Notes: a model not told the origin generated them from the sequence alone. A stretch of 10,622 nucleotides of DNA from an uncultured candidate division Zixibacteria bacterium (GCA_937925655.1 CALAMC010000094.1:1-10622), one strand, 5' to 3'; shown: positions 1 to 6,517, counted from the first letter of the stretch. Program-made: numbers and translations.

Positions 1-1468
1 GAGAACGGTTATGAAGAGGGTTGCACACGGGGAGCTTAAATTGTACTTTAAGCCCTTCGGCTATATAATCGAAGGGCTTTTTGTATGTGGGACAAAGAGT
101 TAACCCGTCAATTGTGCAGTTCGAGAGTATCATCTTCATCAATTTTCTTTTTTCGTCCTCTTTCTGGCTAACATAAAGGGAATAGGCGTCTTTCGAGAGT
201 TCTAAAATTTCCATAGCCTGTTCCACATAATTGCGATTTGCGACGGAAAAACGATCCAAGTGACTTGTGATGTCATCCTGTTCTTCTCGCCATTTTGTAT
301 TAAGATCGCGCCAGAATGCTTCATCTATCAACCCATCAAGCCTGTCTTCATATGACTTATCCATCCGTTTCTGGAGCTCAGCATATCGTCGTTTAAGCCG
401 GTCGATTTCCGTTTGGCGAAAAACCTTCTCATCGCCATAGCTGTCTTTAAGAGCCTTGATAATATCATCCAATGTATCATCCGTAATTTCGATTGCCTTT
501 AGAATAGCCTTCATTTGAGAATCCAGTTGCTCTTCGCGAATCCATTGTTGATCGCACTTACCACGCCCTTGAGTGCAGTGGTAATAGACGTATTTGCCCT
601 TCTTTTCTTCGCCGACAATTGCGCAACCGCAATTTTGACAGGTCAATATCCCCGTAAATAAGAATTCCCTTCGCCCGGAGCGGGGTTTGGTTTTTACCCG
701 CAATTTATCCTGGACATTGTCGAATAACTGCCGGGATATCAAAGGCTCGTGATCCCCGCGATATTGAATTCCTCTCCACAAAAAGTCGCCATAATAAAAG
801 GGGTTTTTCAGAATGGCTTCCATCATGCTTTTAACCAATTTGCGACCACTGCCTGATCTCCAACCTTCATCATGAACCTTGTCGCGCAACAAGGAAAGAG
901 AATAGTCGCCCGTTGCATATAATTCAAAAAGGCGTTTCACCAGAGGCGCATATTTGGGATCGGGATAAATGGTTCGGCTCGATTTATCATTACAATATCC
1001 GAAAGGAGCTTTTCCCGGAAAAGACCCTTGCTCGGCTTTTTCACGCATCCCTTTTTTGACTTCTTCGGATAAATTATCGATATAATTTTTTGCTAAAAGA
1101 ACCTTTATGCCGTGGATAAATTTGGCGTGAGAACGGCTATCTTTGCTGATTATCTCATTTTCTTTAATCAAGTGAATTTCCAAATCCAATTCTTCGAGCA
1201 AGACATAGTCCTTGAAGTTCCTATAAAGGCGATCCGTTTTTTCGACCAGAATTATTCTGACATCAGAATGCTGGCGTAGAAATTCGACCATCTTCCCGAA
1301 ATTGGTTCGCCCGGCAGACTTTGCCGTTTCCACATCAACGAATTCTTCGGCAACCTGGAATTTATTTTGTTTAGCATAAGATATAAGGAGCTTTTGTTGA
1401 GCAGGAATTGAGAAGCCTTCCTTTTCTTGTTCTTTGGATGAAACTCTGGCATAAAGGACGCATTTCAT
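1..1468 (-). CDS. Large serine recombinase, partial (C-terminal end off the left edge)
   Basis: A site-specific DNA recombinase of the large serine (resolvase/invertase) family, which cuts and rejoins DNA through a phosphoserine link to integrate or excise an element. The reading frame is open for 489 codons from ATG at 1468 to the left edge with no stop. The N-terminal catalytic domain starts MKCVLYARVSS, with Arg8 and the nucleophile Ser10, and continues to the DRLYR motif near residues 79-83 (second arginine pair). A recombinase domain follows at about 150-260, then a zinc ribbon with Cys277, Cys280, Cys298 and Cys305, then a charged, probably coiled-coil stretch at about 340-440. The last visible segment, with KPFDYIAEGLK, resembles the usual C-terminal end of the family, so little is probably missing. 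The start overlaps the stop of the upstream XRE gene in an ATGA, which suggests translational coupling and co-transcription. The family assignment is secure; the att sites are not visible. Confidence 0.93.
   Translation of the reverse strand, partial: MKCVLYARVSSKEQEKEGFSIPAQQKLLISYAKQNKFQVAEEFVDVETAKSAGRTNFGKMVEFLRQHSDVRIILVEKTDRLYRNFKDYVLLEELDLEIHLIKENEIISKDSRSHAKFIHGIKVLLAKNYIDNLSEEVKKGMREKAEQGSFPGKAPFGYCNDKSSRTIYPDPKYAPLVKRLFELYATGDYSLSLLRDKVHDEGWRSGSGRKLVKSMMEAILKNPFYYGDFLWRGIQYRGDHEPLISRQLFDNVQDKLRVKTKPRSGRREFLFTGILTCQNCGCAIVGEEKKGKYVYYHCTQGRGKCDQQWIREEQLDSQMKAILKAIEITDDTLDDIIKALKDSYGDEKVFRQTEIDRLKRRYAELQKRMDKSYEDRLDGLIDEAFWRDLNTKWREEQDDITSHLDRFSVANRNYVEQAMEILELSKDAYSLYVSQKEDEKRKLMKMILSNCTIDGLTLCPTYKKPFDYIAEGLKVQFKLPVCNPLHNRS
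50..82 (+). terminator. Perfect 10-bp hairpin plus T-run inside the serine recombinase gene
   Basis: Arms AAGCCCTTCG (50-59) and CGAAGGGCTT (70-79) are perfect inverted complements around a 10-nt loop. The plus-strand reading continues into more T residues, giving the form of a rho-independent terminator for transcription entering from the left. It lies within codons of the minus-strand recombinase (PFDYIAEGLK), so it may be chance or could end antisense transcripts. Only the structure is seen; the function is a guess. Confidence 0.3.
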
Positions 1469-1656
1469 TTGCGGCCACCTTTTTTGGAGGCTAATAGTTT
1501 CTTTATATGGTAAGTCTGAATTTTATTGGGAAGAGTATGGCCATTCAGCCATCGGCTTACCGTCACAAAGGCGACATTCAGCATTTCTGCCAATTCCACT
1601 TGGGTAATGCGATTCTCAAGACGGAATTCTTCCAGCTTTTCTATTAACTTATCCAT
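1465..1656 (-). CDS. Small XRE-family helix-turn-helix regulator
   Basis: A 63-aa Cro/C1-type DNA-binding protein, essentially one helix-turn-helix domain. The segment RITQVELAEMLNVAFVTVS (from about residue 16) has the family pattern: a helix with TQxELAE, a turn at LNV, and a recognition helix ending SRWLNG. The C-terminal tail is short and basic (KKGGRK). Its last codon overlaps the start of the serine recombinase gene (ATGA), so the two form one operon, and it probably sets recombinase expression or acts as its directionality factor. A near-consensus promoter ends about at its ATG, so its mRNA may be leaderless; the only purine-rich stretch before the ATG (GAGG) is one base away, too close for a normal ribosome site. 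The domain call is firm; the exact role is inferred from position. Confidence 0.88.
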   Translation of the reverse strand: MDKLIEKLEEFRLENRITQVELAEMLNVAFVTVSRWLNGHTLPNKIQTYHIKKLLASKKGGRK

Positions 1657-1663
1657 GCCTCAT

Positions 1664-1692
1664 AATATATCATCGTATATCTCACGTGTCAA
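1664..1692 (-). promoter_or_regulatory. Sigma70-type promoter for the XRE-serine recombinase operon
   Basis: On the minus strand TTGACA (1692-1687), a 17-nt spacer and TATATT (1669-1664) form a near-perfect vegetative promoter. The -35 overlaps the TGA stop of the tyrosine recombinase gene (1691-1689). The expected start of transcription falls at or next to the XRE ATG at 1656. A short inverted repeat, ATATA at 1665-1669 and TATAT at 1676-1680, overlaps the -10 and could be an operator, although it is AT-rich and could be chance. Confidence 0.7.
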
Positions 1693-2771
1693 GTCTTTTT
1701 ATTAAATTTCTTTATGAATTTGGCAAGTTCATCAATCGGGATTTGGCCTGCATTTTTGCCGGGCTTTTCGGTGAAATCAATTCCCGCAATAACATCCGAA
1801 ACTCTCTGATCATCCAGCGTCCCATATGACCTTAGAGTCGTAGTCATATGCTCATGACCGATACTCTGGCTGACAGCTTTCAGCTGTTCCGGGGTGGAAC
1901 ATGATTTTAGGGCCAAGTGAATAGCGCCGTGTCTGAAAGAATGAGGATTATAATATTCCAGCCCGGCGTTTTCGGCTCTTTTTTTCAAAATTTCCCTAAT
2001 ACTGTTGCCGCCTTGCCAAAAGGCCGGTTCAACTTCGGTCGAACAAAAGCTATATCCGTCCGAAACCTGCTCAACCTTATTGCGGGGGAATAAGGGATCG
2101 GCGGGCTCGAATGATTTGACGTTTTTAAGATAATCCGCCCATTCAATTATGTAATCCGTTAATGTCGGGTCGAACTTAAGCAAATGAGTGATAATTACCT
2201 TACCCATTTTGGTTTTGACCCCGAGTCTGGGATCTTGGCATATGGTCAAAGTCTCGCGATTAAAGCAGCCAATGGACAGCGAACAAATGGCGGTGTACCG
2301 CATTCCGGATTCCAGAAGAAAGGCGATAAGCGCCCGGTCCCGCCGGTCGATCTCATTATCAATTCGAATCGATTCCGTAAGCCTCAGAACATATTCCAGC
2401 GAGGGATGTCGCCTTGGTTTGGGGGCCAGTGCTTCTCTCGTCTTTTTCCGATCCATTGTCAGAAATGAAATGCTATCCAAAGTTATTTTGGTTTTATAGC
2501 CTTGTTGCCCGGCCAGCCATTTGAAGAAGTTCTTTACATGCCTCAAACAATGAAATTGAGTTGAGACCGAAACCTTCTTTTTCTCGGAAAGCCATATTTT
2601 AAAGTTCTCGGCCTGCTTGATAGAGAAGCTGCCGAAATCCTTGAATTGAGTCGATTCCTCAAATCGGAATATGGCGTTTTCAATAATGTTGATGGTCTCC
2701 GGCGAAAGCCCTTCGGCGCCTCCAAGCACCCGAAAATACCTTCTTTTGATTTTTTCATTTTCAATGTTCAT
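1689..2771 (-). CDS. Tyrosine recombinase (phage-type integrase)
   Basis: A 360-aa site-specific recombinase that acts through a 3'-phosphotyrosine intermediate; it is full length for the family. Residues about 21-95 look like the helical SAM-like core-binding domain, and the catalytic domain follows from about 120. The active-site set is visible: Arg158 in SGMRYTAI, a likely lysine near 186-191, His277 and Arg280 in HSFRHG, His306 in IGHEHMTTT, and the nucleophile Tyr316 in LRSYG. The start has a good ribosome site (GAGGAG, 10 nt upstream) and overlaps the upstream HTH/zinc-ribbon gene by 11 bp, so the two are co-expressed. The enzyme appears intact. Whether it moves the same element as the adjacent serine recombinase, or a nested one, cannot be told without the attachment sites. 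Confidence 0.93.
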   Translation of the reverse strand: MNIENEKIKRRYFRVLGGAEGLSPETINIIENAIFRFEESTQFKDFGSFSIKQAENFKIWLSEKKKVSVSTQFHCLRHVKNFFKWLAGQQGYKTKITLDSISFLTMDRKKTREALAPKPRRHPSLEYVLRLTESIRIDNEIDRRDRALIAFLLESGMRYTAICSLSIGCFNRETLTICQDPRLGVKTKMGKVIITHLLKFDPTLTDYIIEWADYLKNVKSFEPADPLFPRNKVEQVSDGYSFCSTEVEPAFWQGGNSIREILKKRAENAGLEYYNPHSFRHGAIHLALKSCSTPEQLKAVSQSIGHEHMTTTLRSYGTLDDQRVSDVIAGIDFTEKPGKNAGQIPIDELAKFIKKFNKKT

Positions 2772-3276
2772 TTTGTTTTTTCTCCTCTTTCAAGTCAGTT
2801 TCTAAGGAAGATTCAGGACTACCGTACAATTCTTTATGGGCTTCCTGAAACTTCGGCCACCAAAACAGCTTTTTTATGCTGTTCGTTGTTTCGAATCTTG
2901 TCAAACGGCACCCACAGACGATACAAATCCCTTTGACAATTACTTGCTGGTCGGATTTTCCCATACGTAATCCGGTTATTTTAAAGGTGATATCCGCATC
3001 CCGGGATTTTGTGGTGCGCCTGCAGCGGGGACATTTGAACTCGTCATTGGCCAGCCTGCACCTGCCCGATCTGACACGGTTCTTAAGATATCGCCGAACC
3101 TCATAGCCTTGGAATAACAGGGGCCTTACTGATTCGTCCCCGGGCTTCATCCCGTCTTTATGCCAAACCTGAACGGTCCTGATATGCACTTTGAATAAAG
3201 CAGCCAATTCAGCCATTGAATAAGAGCGTTTCAATCGGATAAGCCTGATCCTTTTAGATACTCGTTTCCAAATCAT
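2761..3276 (-). CDS. Helix-turn-helix plus zinc-ribbon protein of the recombinase operon
   Basis: A 171-aa protein that I do not recognise by name. Residues about 17-65 look like a helix-turn-helix of the MerR/excisionase type (SMAELAALFKVHIRTVQVWHK, then a wing leading to GYEVRRYL). A zinc-binding segment follows, with Cys82 and Cys85 (KCPRC) paired with Cys118, Cys121 and Cys123 (CIVCGC). The tail is charged and rich in Glu and Lys. It overlaps the downstream tyrosine recombinase by 11 bp and the upstream small gene by 23 bp, and it has no clear ribosome site of its own, so translation is probably coupled. The excisionase-like fold beside an integrase suggests a recombination directionality factor or operon regulator. 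The domains are seen; the role is inferred. Confidence 0.78.
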   Translation of the reverse strand: MIWKRVSKRIRLIRLKRSYSMAELAALFKVHIRTVQVWHKDGMKPGDESVRPLLFQGYEVRRYLKNRVRSGRCRLANDEFKCPRCRRTTKSRDADITFKITGLRMGKSDQQVIVKGICIVCGCRLTRFETTNSIKKLFWWPKFQEAHKELYGSPESSLETDLKEEKKQNEH

Positions 3277-3589
3277 TGTTTTTATCGCGCCAGGATTTAA
3301 GCAAAGAAAAGAATTCTCGAAGATTGTTGCAGATCATCTTATATTCGTCGGCTTCGATTTCGCGTCCCAGGAAATTAATTCTGTCCGGATCGGGCTTTTT
3401 TGCCTTTCGAATACAAGAAACATCGATGACTTTGGAATCTGGTTTCTGCCCGGAATTGTCTTTTCTTCGCGCCATGCGCGTTCCCATTTTAAGAGACCCG
3501 AAAGGCAGGTTTGGCCTGAAGGCGCCTTTCAGATCCCTGACCATAACGGTCTTAATGGCAATATTGTTTGCCAAACCATTAGCCTTCAC
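3254..3589 (-). CDS. Small protein of unknown function, first gene of the recombinase operon
   Basis: I do not recognise this protein. The frame is 111 codons from a GTG at 3589, and the start is uncertain: ATG codons at residues 16, 35 and 39 are alternatives. The one at residue 39 (MARRKDNSG, giving 73 aa) has GGGA six bases upstream, whereas the GTG has no convincing ribosome site. The first half is basic and rich in Pro and Gly and may be disordered or not translated. The second half (FLGREIEADEY to the end) looks helical and probably holds the folded part. It overlaps the HTH/zinc-ribbon gene by 23 bp and runs in the same direction. This tight overlap is the main argument that it is a real gene. 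Confidence 0.55.
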   Translation of the reverse strand: MKANGLANNIAIKTVMVRDLKGAFRPNLPFGSLKMGTRMARRKDNSGQKPDSKVIDVSCIRKAKKPDPDRINFLGREIEADEYKMICNNLREFFSLLKSWRDKNNDLETSI

Positions 3590-3599
3590 GGCCTAATGG
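3576..3599. repeat. Inverted repeat CCATTAG-N10-CTAATGG at the operon start
   Basis: Perfect 7-bp arms (3576-3582 and 3593-3599) flank a 10-bp centre and span the GTG start of the small first gene. The dyad could be an operator for an HTH protein of the module or a recombinase-binding core; it could also be chance. No second copy was seen in the window. Confidence 0.35.
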
Positions 3600-3676
3600 C
3601 GAAAAGTCGTTTTTGGTAGAAAAAATTTTTATGCGTGAGCAGTAATTGATTGATTCCGATGGAGATAGGGACGCAA

Positions 3677-3690
3677 AAAATATTGTCAAT
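3677..3690 (-). promoter_or_regulatory. Possible -35 element upstream of the tyrosine recombinase operon
   Basis: The 132-bp gap between 3590 and 3721 has one clear promoter-like hexamer, a minus-strand TTGACA in the stretch AATTGACAATATT. The sequence 16-17 bases downstream (TATCTC/ATCTCC) is a poor -10, so an activator or another start may be used. An AT-rich run near 3621-3632 is also present. The gap holds no gene that I can support. Confidence 0.3.
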
Positions 3691-3704
3691 TAGAATAAAC
3701 GGAA

Positions 3705-3718
3705 AACGAAATTTCGTT
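3705..3718. repeat. Perfect 14-bp palindrome AACGAAATTTCGTT after the QueC-like gene
   Basis: The 14 bases are fully self-complementary and lie three bases past the TAA of the QueC-like gene. In the minus-strand RNA they could form a short stem followed by UU, a weak terminator at best. A symmetrical protein-binding site upstream of the recombinase operon is the other reading. The structure is seen; the function is unknown. Confidence 0.4.
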
Positions 3719-3721
3719 ATT

Positions 3722-5560
3722 TTAGGATTTGCCGGCAGATTTATCCGAGATCTTGAATTTCGTTGTCCATCCGGATTTTTTTGAATATCGGTTGATGGGG
3801 TTTGAGTTTATTCCAAAAAACTCGCGCAATCTTCGATTCAAAGCCTGAACATATTTTTGTTTCCCAGGTTTAAATCCAATTGTACGTTTTGATATTTCGC
3901 CGTTTTTTTGAGCGAATAATGTAAGGAGTTCCCATTGATTATCCAGCAGATCACGTTTCCGTTCGTCGGTAAAACCGATTTCGGAACCGGTGTATCGTTT
4001 GGTTGATTCGCCAATCCTTATACGAATGGAGTTGTCTGAAACCAATTCAATCTCAATTTCATCCCATGTAGTGCCATCTGGCGTGGGAAAGCGTCTTATC
4101 TGCGAGTCCAGATATTTTTTGGCGGTCACCTTTCGGATTAGCATTGGTAGAAGCGAATCGAAACTCAATTTTCTGTGCGCCAAATTCCCGGCGTTTGCTT
4201 CTATTTGCTGTGTGATTACCTGGCTGACTTGGTTACCATGTCTTTTATGAAGGTTATATACCAGATCGGCTGCTTTTGAAGCAGGCATTCCCAATTGATT
4301 AATTATTCGCGTTGTTTCGGGATATCGCGAGATGAAATCTTCAAAAGAAACATCCTCTAATCCAAGCGAATTGCTAATGTATGATTCAACCATGGTTCTA
4401 TCTTCAGGTTTTTTAAGCGAATCTCTGAACAAGTCAATATCATAATATTCTTTTGGATCGAATTCCTGAAAGCCATTAAATTCTGTGGCAATACGCCGCT
4501 CGACGCATTGTGAACATGTCCCGCAATGTTTATTCAACTGCAATGTCTGGCGGGTGTGACTGCAACTGTGTGTTGACGCAATTAACCTGTGATACCCTTT
4601 GTCGCCAATCGATTTGACGACATCGGATTTGGTATATCCAAAAAACGGGTTTTCAACTTTGAATGGCCTGTCAAACAGCAATGAGAAGAATTCTGAAAAA
4701 AGGCTTAATGCTTTGGGATGAGTCGAACGGCTCGCCCTCGTTCCGACTATTTGTTCGGATATCGGGAGATTGCAGCTTACAATGCCGTTTTCGTAAAATT
4801 TGATTGTATCCTTTTGAGTCATTTTCGCCACGGCTACTGCCAAGCTGGCGTATAAAAACGATCGAGTCCTTTGATTGGCGTCATGTGTAATCCCCGGATC
4901 CTTATTCACCCAGACGGGGATATGGAGCAGCTTCCTTTTTCCTTCAAATTCTCTTTTCAATTCGTTAACCAAAGATGTTTGGCGGGAAGATATTTTAGGC
5001 ATTGGCCTGTGGCTCACCAGGACAATATCACGGTTGTGTTCGACCATTTCATCAAGGCCACCGGCAAGCGAATCCAGCCCGCCGGAGAATAGCAGAATGC
5101 TGTCCGTGTCAAATTCACTCCACCCCTGAGAAAAATCAAAATATTGTTGCCTTGGTGCATCCTTCTTAAGTTGTCTGAATTTAAAATCATAACTGTCGTC
5201 GGATAAAAATTCCAGGGTTTCAGATAAGCATTTCTTTATTTCCGGTCTTCCCCAAATATCAGGATTTCGGACCGGTATATTAACAATGAAATTACGATAC
5301 CAGTCTTTGCCATTTTGGGCCCAGGTTTTTCCGCCTCGAGTGATCGACTGATCAGCGCAATAGACATAACTGCCAATTTCAAGCAAATCAATGATAAGGG
5401 ACGGGATATTCTGGATTAACGTTGAACTTATATTCTCGATTCTTAAATTTACATTATGGTCTTGTGAAAGCGAATCAAGCCTGACAGTCTTTTTAAATCC
5501 GGTTCTTTTCTCATCGGGCGGATTATCGGGGCCGCACCATATCAGGTTTACGTCATCCAT
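3722..5560 (-). CDS. QueC-like ATP-pyrophosphatase (QatC/Cap9-like) with long N- and C-terminal extensions
   Basis: A 612-aa protein built around an ATP-pyrophosphatase domain of the QueC family. QueC proper (about 220-240 aa) makes preQ0 from carboxy-deazaguanine, ATP and ammonia. Here the PP-loop SGGLDS is at residues 159-164. Other conserved-looking blocks are PVWVNKDPG, NQRTRSFLYASLA, FYENGIVSCNLP and VENPFFGYTK. The QueC-type zinc site is complete: Cys333 (HSCSH) and Cys346, Cys349, Cys352 in HCGTCSQCVERR. About 150 residues precede the PP-loop and about 240 follow the zinc site; the last 65 or so, from WELLTLF, look like a winged helix. This size and layout fit defence-associated QueC homologues such as QatC rather than tRNA-queuosine enzymes. 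I chose ATG 5560 over TTG 5563; either overlaps the upstream gene's stop, so translation is coupled. Its likely substrate or partner is the MGHNRLG protein encoded just upstream. The QueC-like fold is firm; the reaction is unknown. Confidence 0.88.
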   Translation of the reverse strand: MDDVNLIWCGPDNPPDEKRTGFKKTVRLDSLSQDHNVNLRIENISSTLIQNIPSLIIDLLEIGSYVYCADQSITRGGKTWAQNGKDWYRNFIVNIPVRNPDIWGRPEIKKCLSETLEFLSDDSYDFKFRQLKKDAPRQQYFDFSQGWSEFDTDSILLFSGGLDSLAGGLDEMVEHNRDIVLVSHRPMPKISSRQTSLVNELKREFEGKRKLLHIPVWVNKDPGITHDANQRTRSFLYASLAVAVAKMTQKDTIKFYENGIVSCNLPISEQIVGTRASRSTHPKALSLFSEFFSLLFDRPFKVENPFFGYTKSDVVKSIGDKGYHRLIASTHSCSHTRQTLQLNKHCGTCSQCVERRIATEFNGFQEFDPKEYYDIDLFRDSLKKPEDRTMVESYISNSLGLEDVSFEDFISRYPETTRIINQLGMPASKAADLVYNLHKRHGNQVSQVITQQIEANAGNLAHRKLSFDSLLPMLIRKVTAKKYLDSQIRRFPTPDGTTWDEIEIELVSDNSIRIRIGESTKRYTGSEIGFTDERKRDLLDNQWELLTLFAQKNGEISKRTIGFKPGKQKYVQALNRRLREFFGINSNPINRYSKKSGWTTKFKISDKSAGKS

Positions 5561-6332
5561 CAAGTGTTTCGCCCCGCTTGAATTCGGAAATTATCTTTTT
5601 AAATGCGATGTAAGAATACCTTGAAATTGATTCGCGATTCAGATTTTGTTCATAGTTGGCTTTACTGAACCATCCGGGTGTGAACTCATCGGCTATTCTG
5701 ACGACCTGGCTGATATAAGTGCCCAGCGTTTCATTAAATTCCCTGTGTCGATCAATGCTTTCGAAATATTTCCCGGGTCCGACATGATTAGATAATTCCC
5801 GACTAAGGTAGTATTTCATATATCTGCTGGTGAATTTCGTAAAGAATGCGTGCATGAATCCCGCGAATTCTTTGCCTTTGAGAGCCCCGCCGATTTGATT
5901 AATCGCCGCGTCACGTCCCAAATCGAACATCGCCGATTGCGCGGCACTCGATGTCGAAAGCATTGTTTCGACAAAGGCATTTTGAGCGATTTCGCCGGGA
6001 TCGGATCTTGACCTTTGTCGACCAAGGTCATTATCAATTTTGTTTTGCAGACCGCATACTATATCCAGGGGACCTGCCTCATGCGAAAGGCGAATACCGC
6101 TTTCTTCAAGAAATTCTTGGAAATTACCCGAGCGGGCCCCGGCAGCAAAACCGAAGATATTGGATAAGACAAGATTGAATCCCGCATCTTTGGGAATCCG
6201 TTCAAAATTGGTCAACATCGCATGTAAGCTTGCCCGTGTTATTTCCGGCAGGTCGGCTTCTTTTTTGAGCAAGTCGATTACATGTTTCCAGCGATGGTTT
6301 TTTGGCAAAATGCCGAGTCGATTATGGCCCAT
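5553..6332 (-). CDS. MGHNRLG-family protein of unknown function, partner of the QueC-like enzyme
   Basis: A 259-aa, probably helical soluble protein with no signal peptide or membrane segment. I know of no function for it. From memory, not checked, proteins beginning MGHNRLG followed by LPK recur in bacteria beside QueC-like enzymes. Other segments that look conserved are DPGEIAQNAFVETM (about 111-124) and FTKFTSRYMKYYLSRELS, leading to NHVG (about 164-184). The start ATG at 6332 has AGAGGG 8-9 bases upstream and is well supported. Removal of Met would expose Gly2, which fits a protein whose N-terminus is modified by the QueC-like enzyme, as proposed for some QueC-associated defence proteins. 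It is the first gene of a two-gene operon and its stop lies inside the start of the QueC-like gene. By position it is analogous to QatB. There is no detectable nuclease or ATPase motif. Confidence 0.82.
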   Translation of the reverse strand: MGHNRLGILPKNHRWKHVIDLLKKEADLPEITRASLHAMLTNFERIPKDAGFNLVLSNIFGFAAGARSGNFQEFLEESGIRLSHEAGPLDIVCGLQNKIDNDLGRQRSRSDPGEIAQNAFVETMLSTSSAAQSAMFDLGRDAAINQIGGALKGKEFAGFMHAFFTKFTSRYMKYYLSRELSNHVGPGKYFESIDRHREFNETLGTYISQVVRIADEFTPGWFSKANYEQNLNRESISRYSYIAFKKIISEFKRGETLDG

Positions 6333-6354
6333 TTGAATTGCCCTCTATTCAGTC

Positions 6355-6376
6355 ATCCGGCCATGATGAACCGGAT
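6355..6376 (-). promoter_or_regulatory. Hairpin in the 5' leader of the QueC-like operon
   Basis: ATCCGG (6355-6360) and CCGGAT (6371-6376) form a perfect 6-bp GC-rich stem with a 10-nt loop, close upstream of the ribosome site of the MGHNRLG gene. It could tune translation or be a protein site on DNA. Function is not shown by the sequence. Confidence 0.35.
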
Positions 6377-6414
6377 AGAAAATGTTCGATTGACCCCAAA
6401 ATCGTCGTTTCTTA

Positions 6415-6466
6415 ATATTTTGTCAATACCAACGTGGTAATTCAACAAAGTTGCCAATAATTGACA
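6415..6466. promoter_or_regulatory. Divergent control region with inverted TTGACA elements
   Basis: TGTCAAT (6421-6427) and ATTGACA (6460-6466) are inverted copies 32 bp apart, and a third TTGACA lies at 6489. Read leftwards, TTGACA (6426-6421) could be the -35 of the QueC-like operon, but the hexamer at 17-bp spacing is GATTTT, only a fair -10; an alternative is TTACCA-17-TATTAA. The rightward copy at 6461 has no usable -10. The leftward promoter is therefore probable in place but not resolved to the base. Confidence 0.35.
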
Positions 6467-6488
6467 CATACTTTCTGCAAGCGGGTGG

Positions 6489-6517
6489 TTGACAATTGAT
6501 TCACGGCAGGCTATCTT
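6489..6517 (+). promoter_or_regulatory. Promoter for the type III-A csm operon
   Basis: TTGACA (6489-6494), a 17-nt spacer and TATCTT (6512-6517) form a good sigma70-type promoter, with transcription expected to begin near 6524. This leaves a leader of about 180 nt before cas10, long enough to hold the 35-codon ORF at 6559. It faces away from the QueC-like operon. Confidence 0.6.

Noticed and set aside
1..3589. Insertion sequence with a DDE transposase
   Set aside because: No DDE transposase or terminal inverted repeats were found; the mobility genes are serine and tyrosine recombinases.
4871..5129. Plus-strand open frames within the QueC-like gene
   Set aside because: They are antisense to conserved QueC-like codons and overlap each other in different frames; chance frames.
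3722..5560. Ordinary queuosine-pathway queC
   Set aside because: The protein is about 2.5 times the usual QueC length, has large extensions at both ends, and has no queD/queE/queF or tgt neighbours.
3722..5560. Asparagine synthetase or TilS-type PP-loop enzyme
   Set aside because: The SGGLDS loop alone would allow it, but the HCGTCSQC cluster with an upstream Cys is the QueC zinc site.
3722..6332. A complete QatABCD system
   Set aside because: Only a QatC-like gene and a possible QatB-like partner are present. The flanking genes are recombinase-module and csm genes, with no ATPase (QatA) or TatD nuclease (QatD).
6461..6489. Second rightward promoter from TTGACA at 6461
   Set aside because: The sequence 16-18 bases downstream is GC-rich (around GGTGGT) and cannot serve as a -10.
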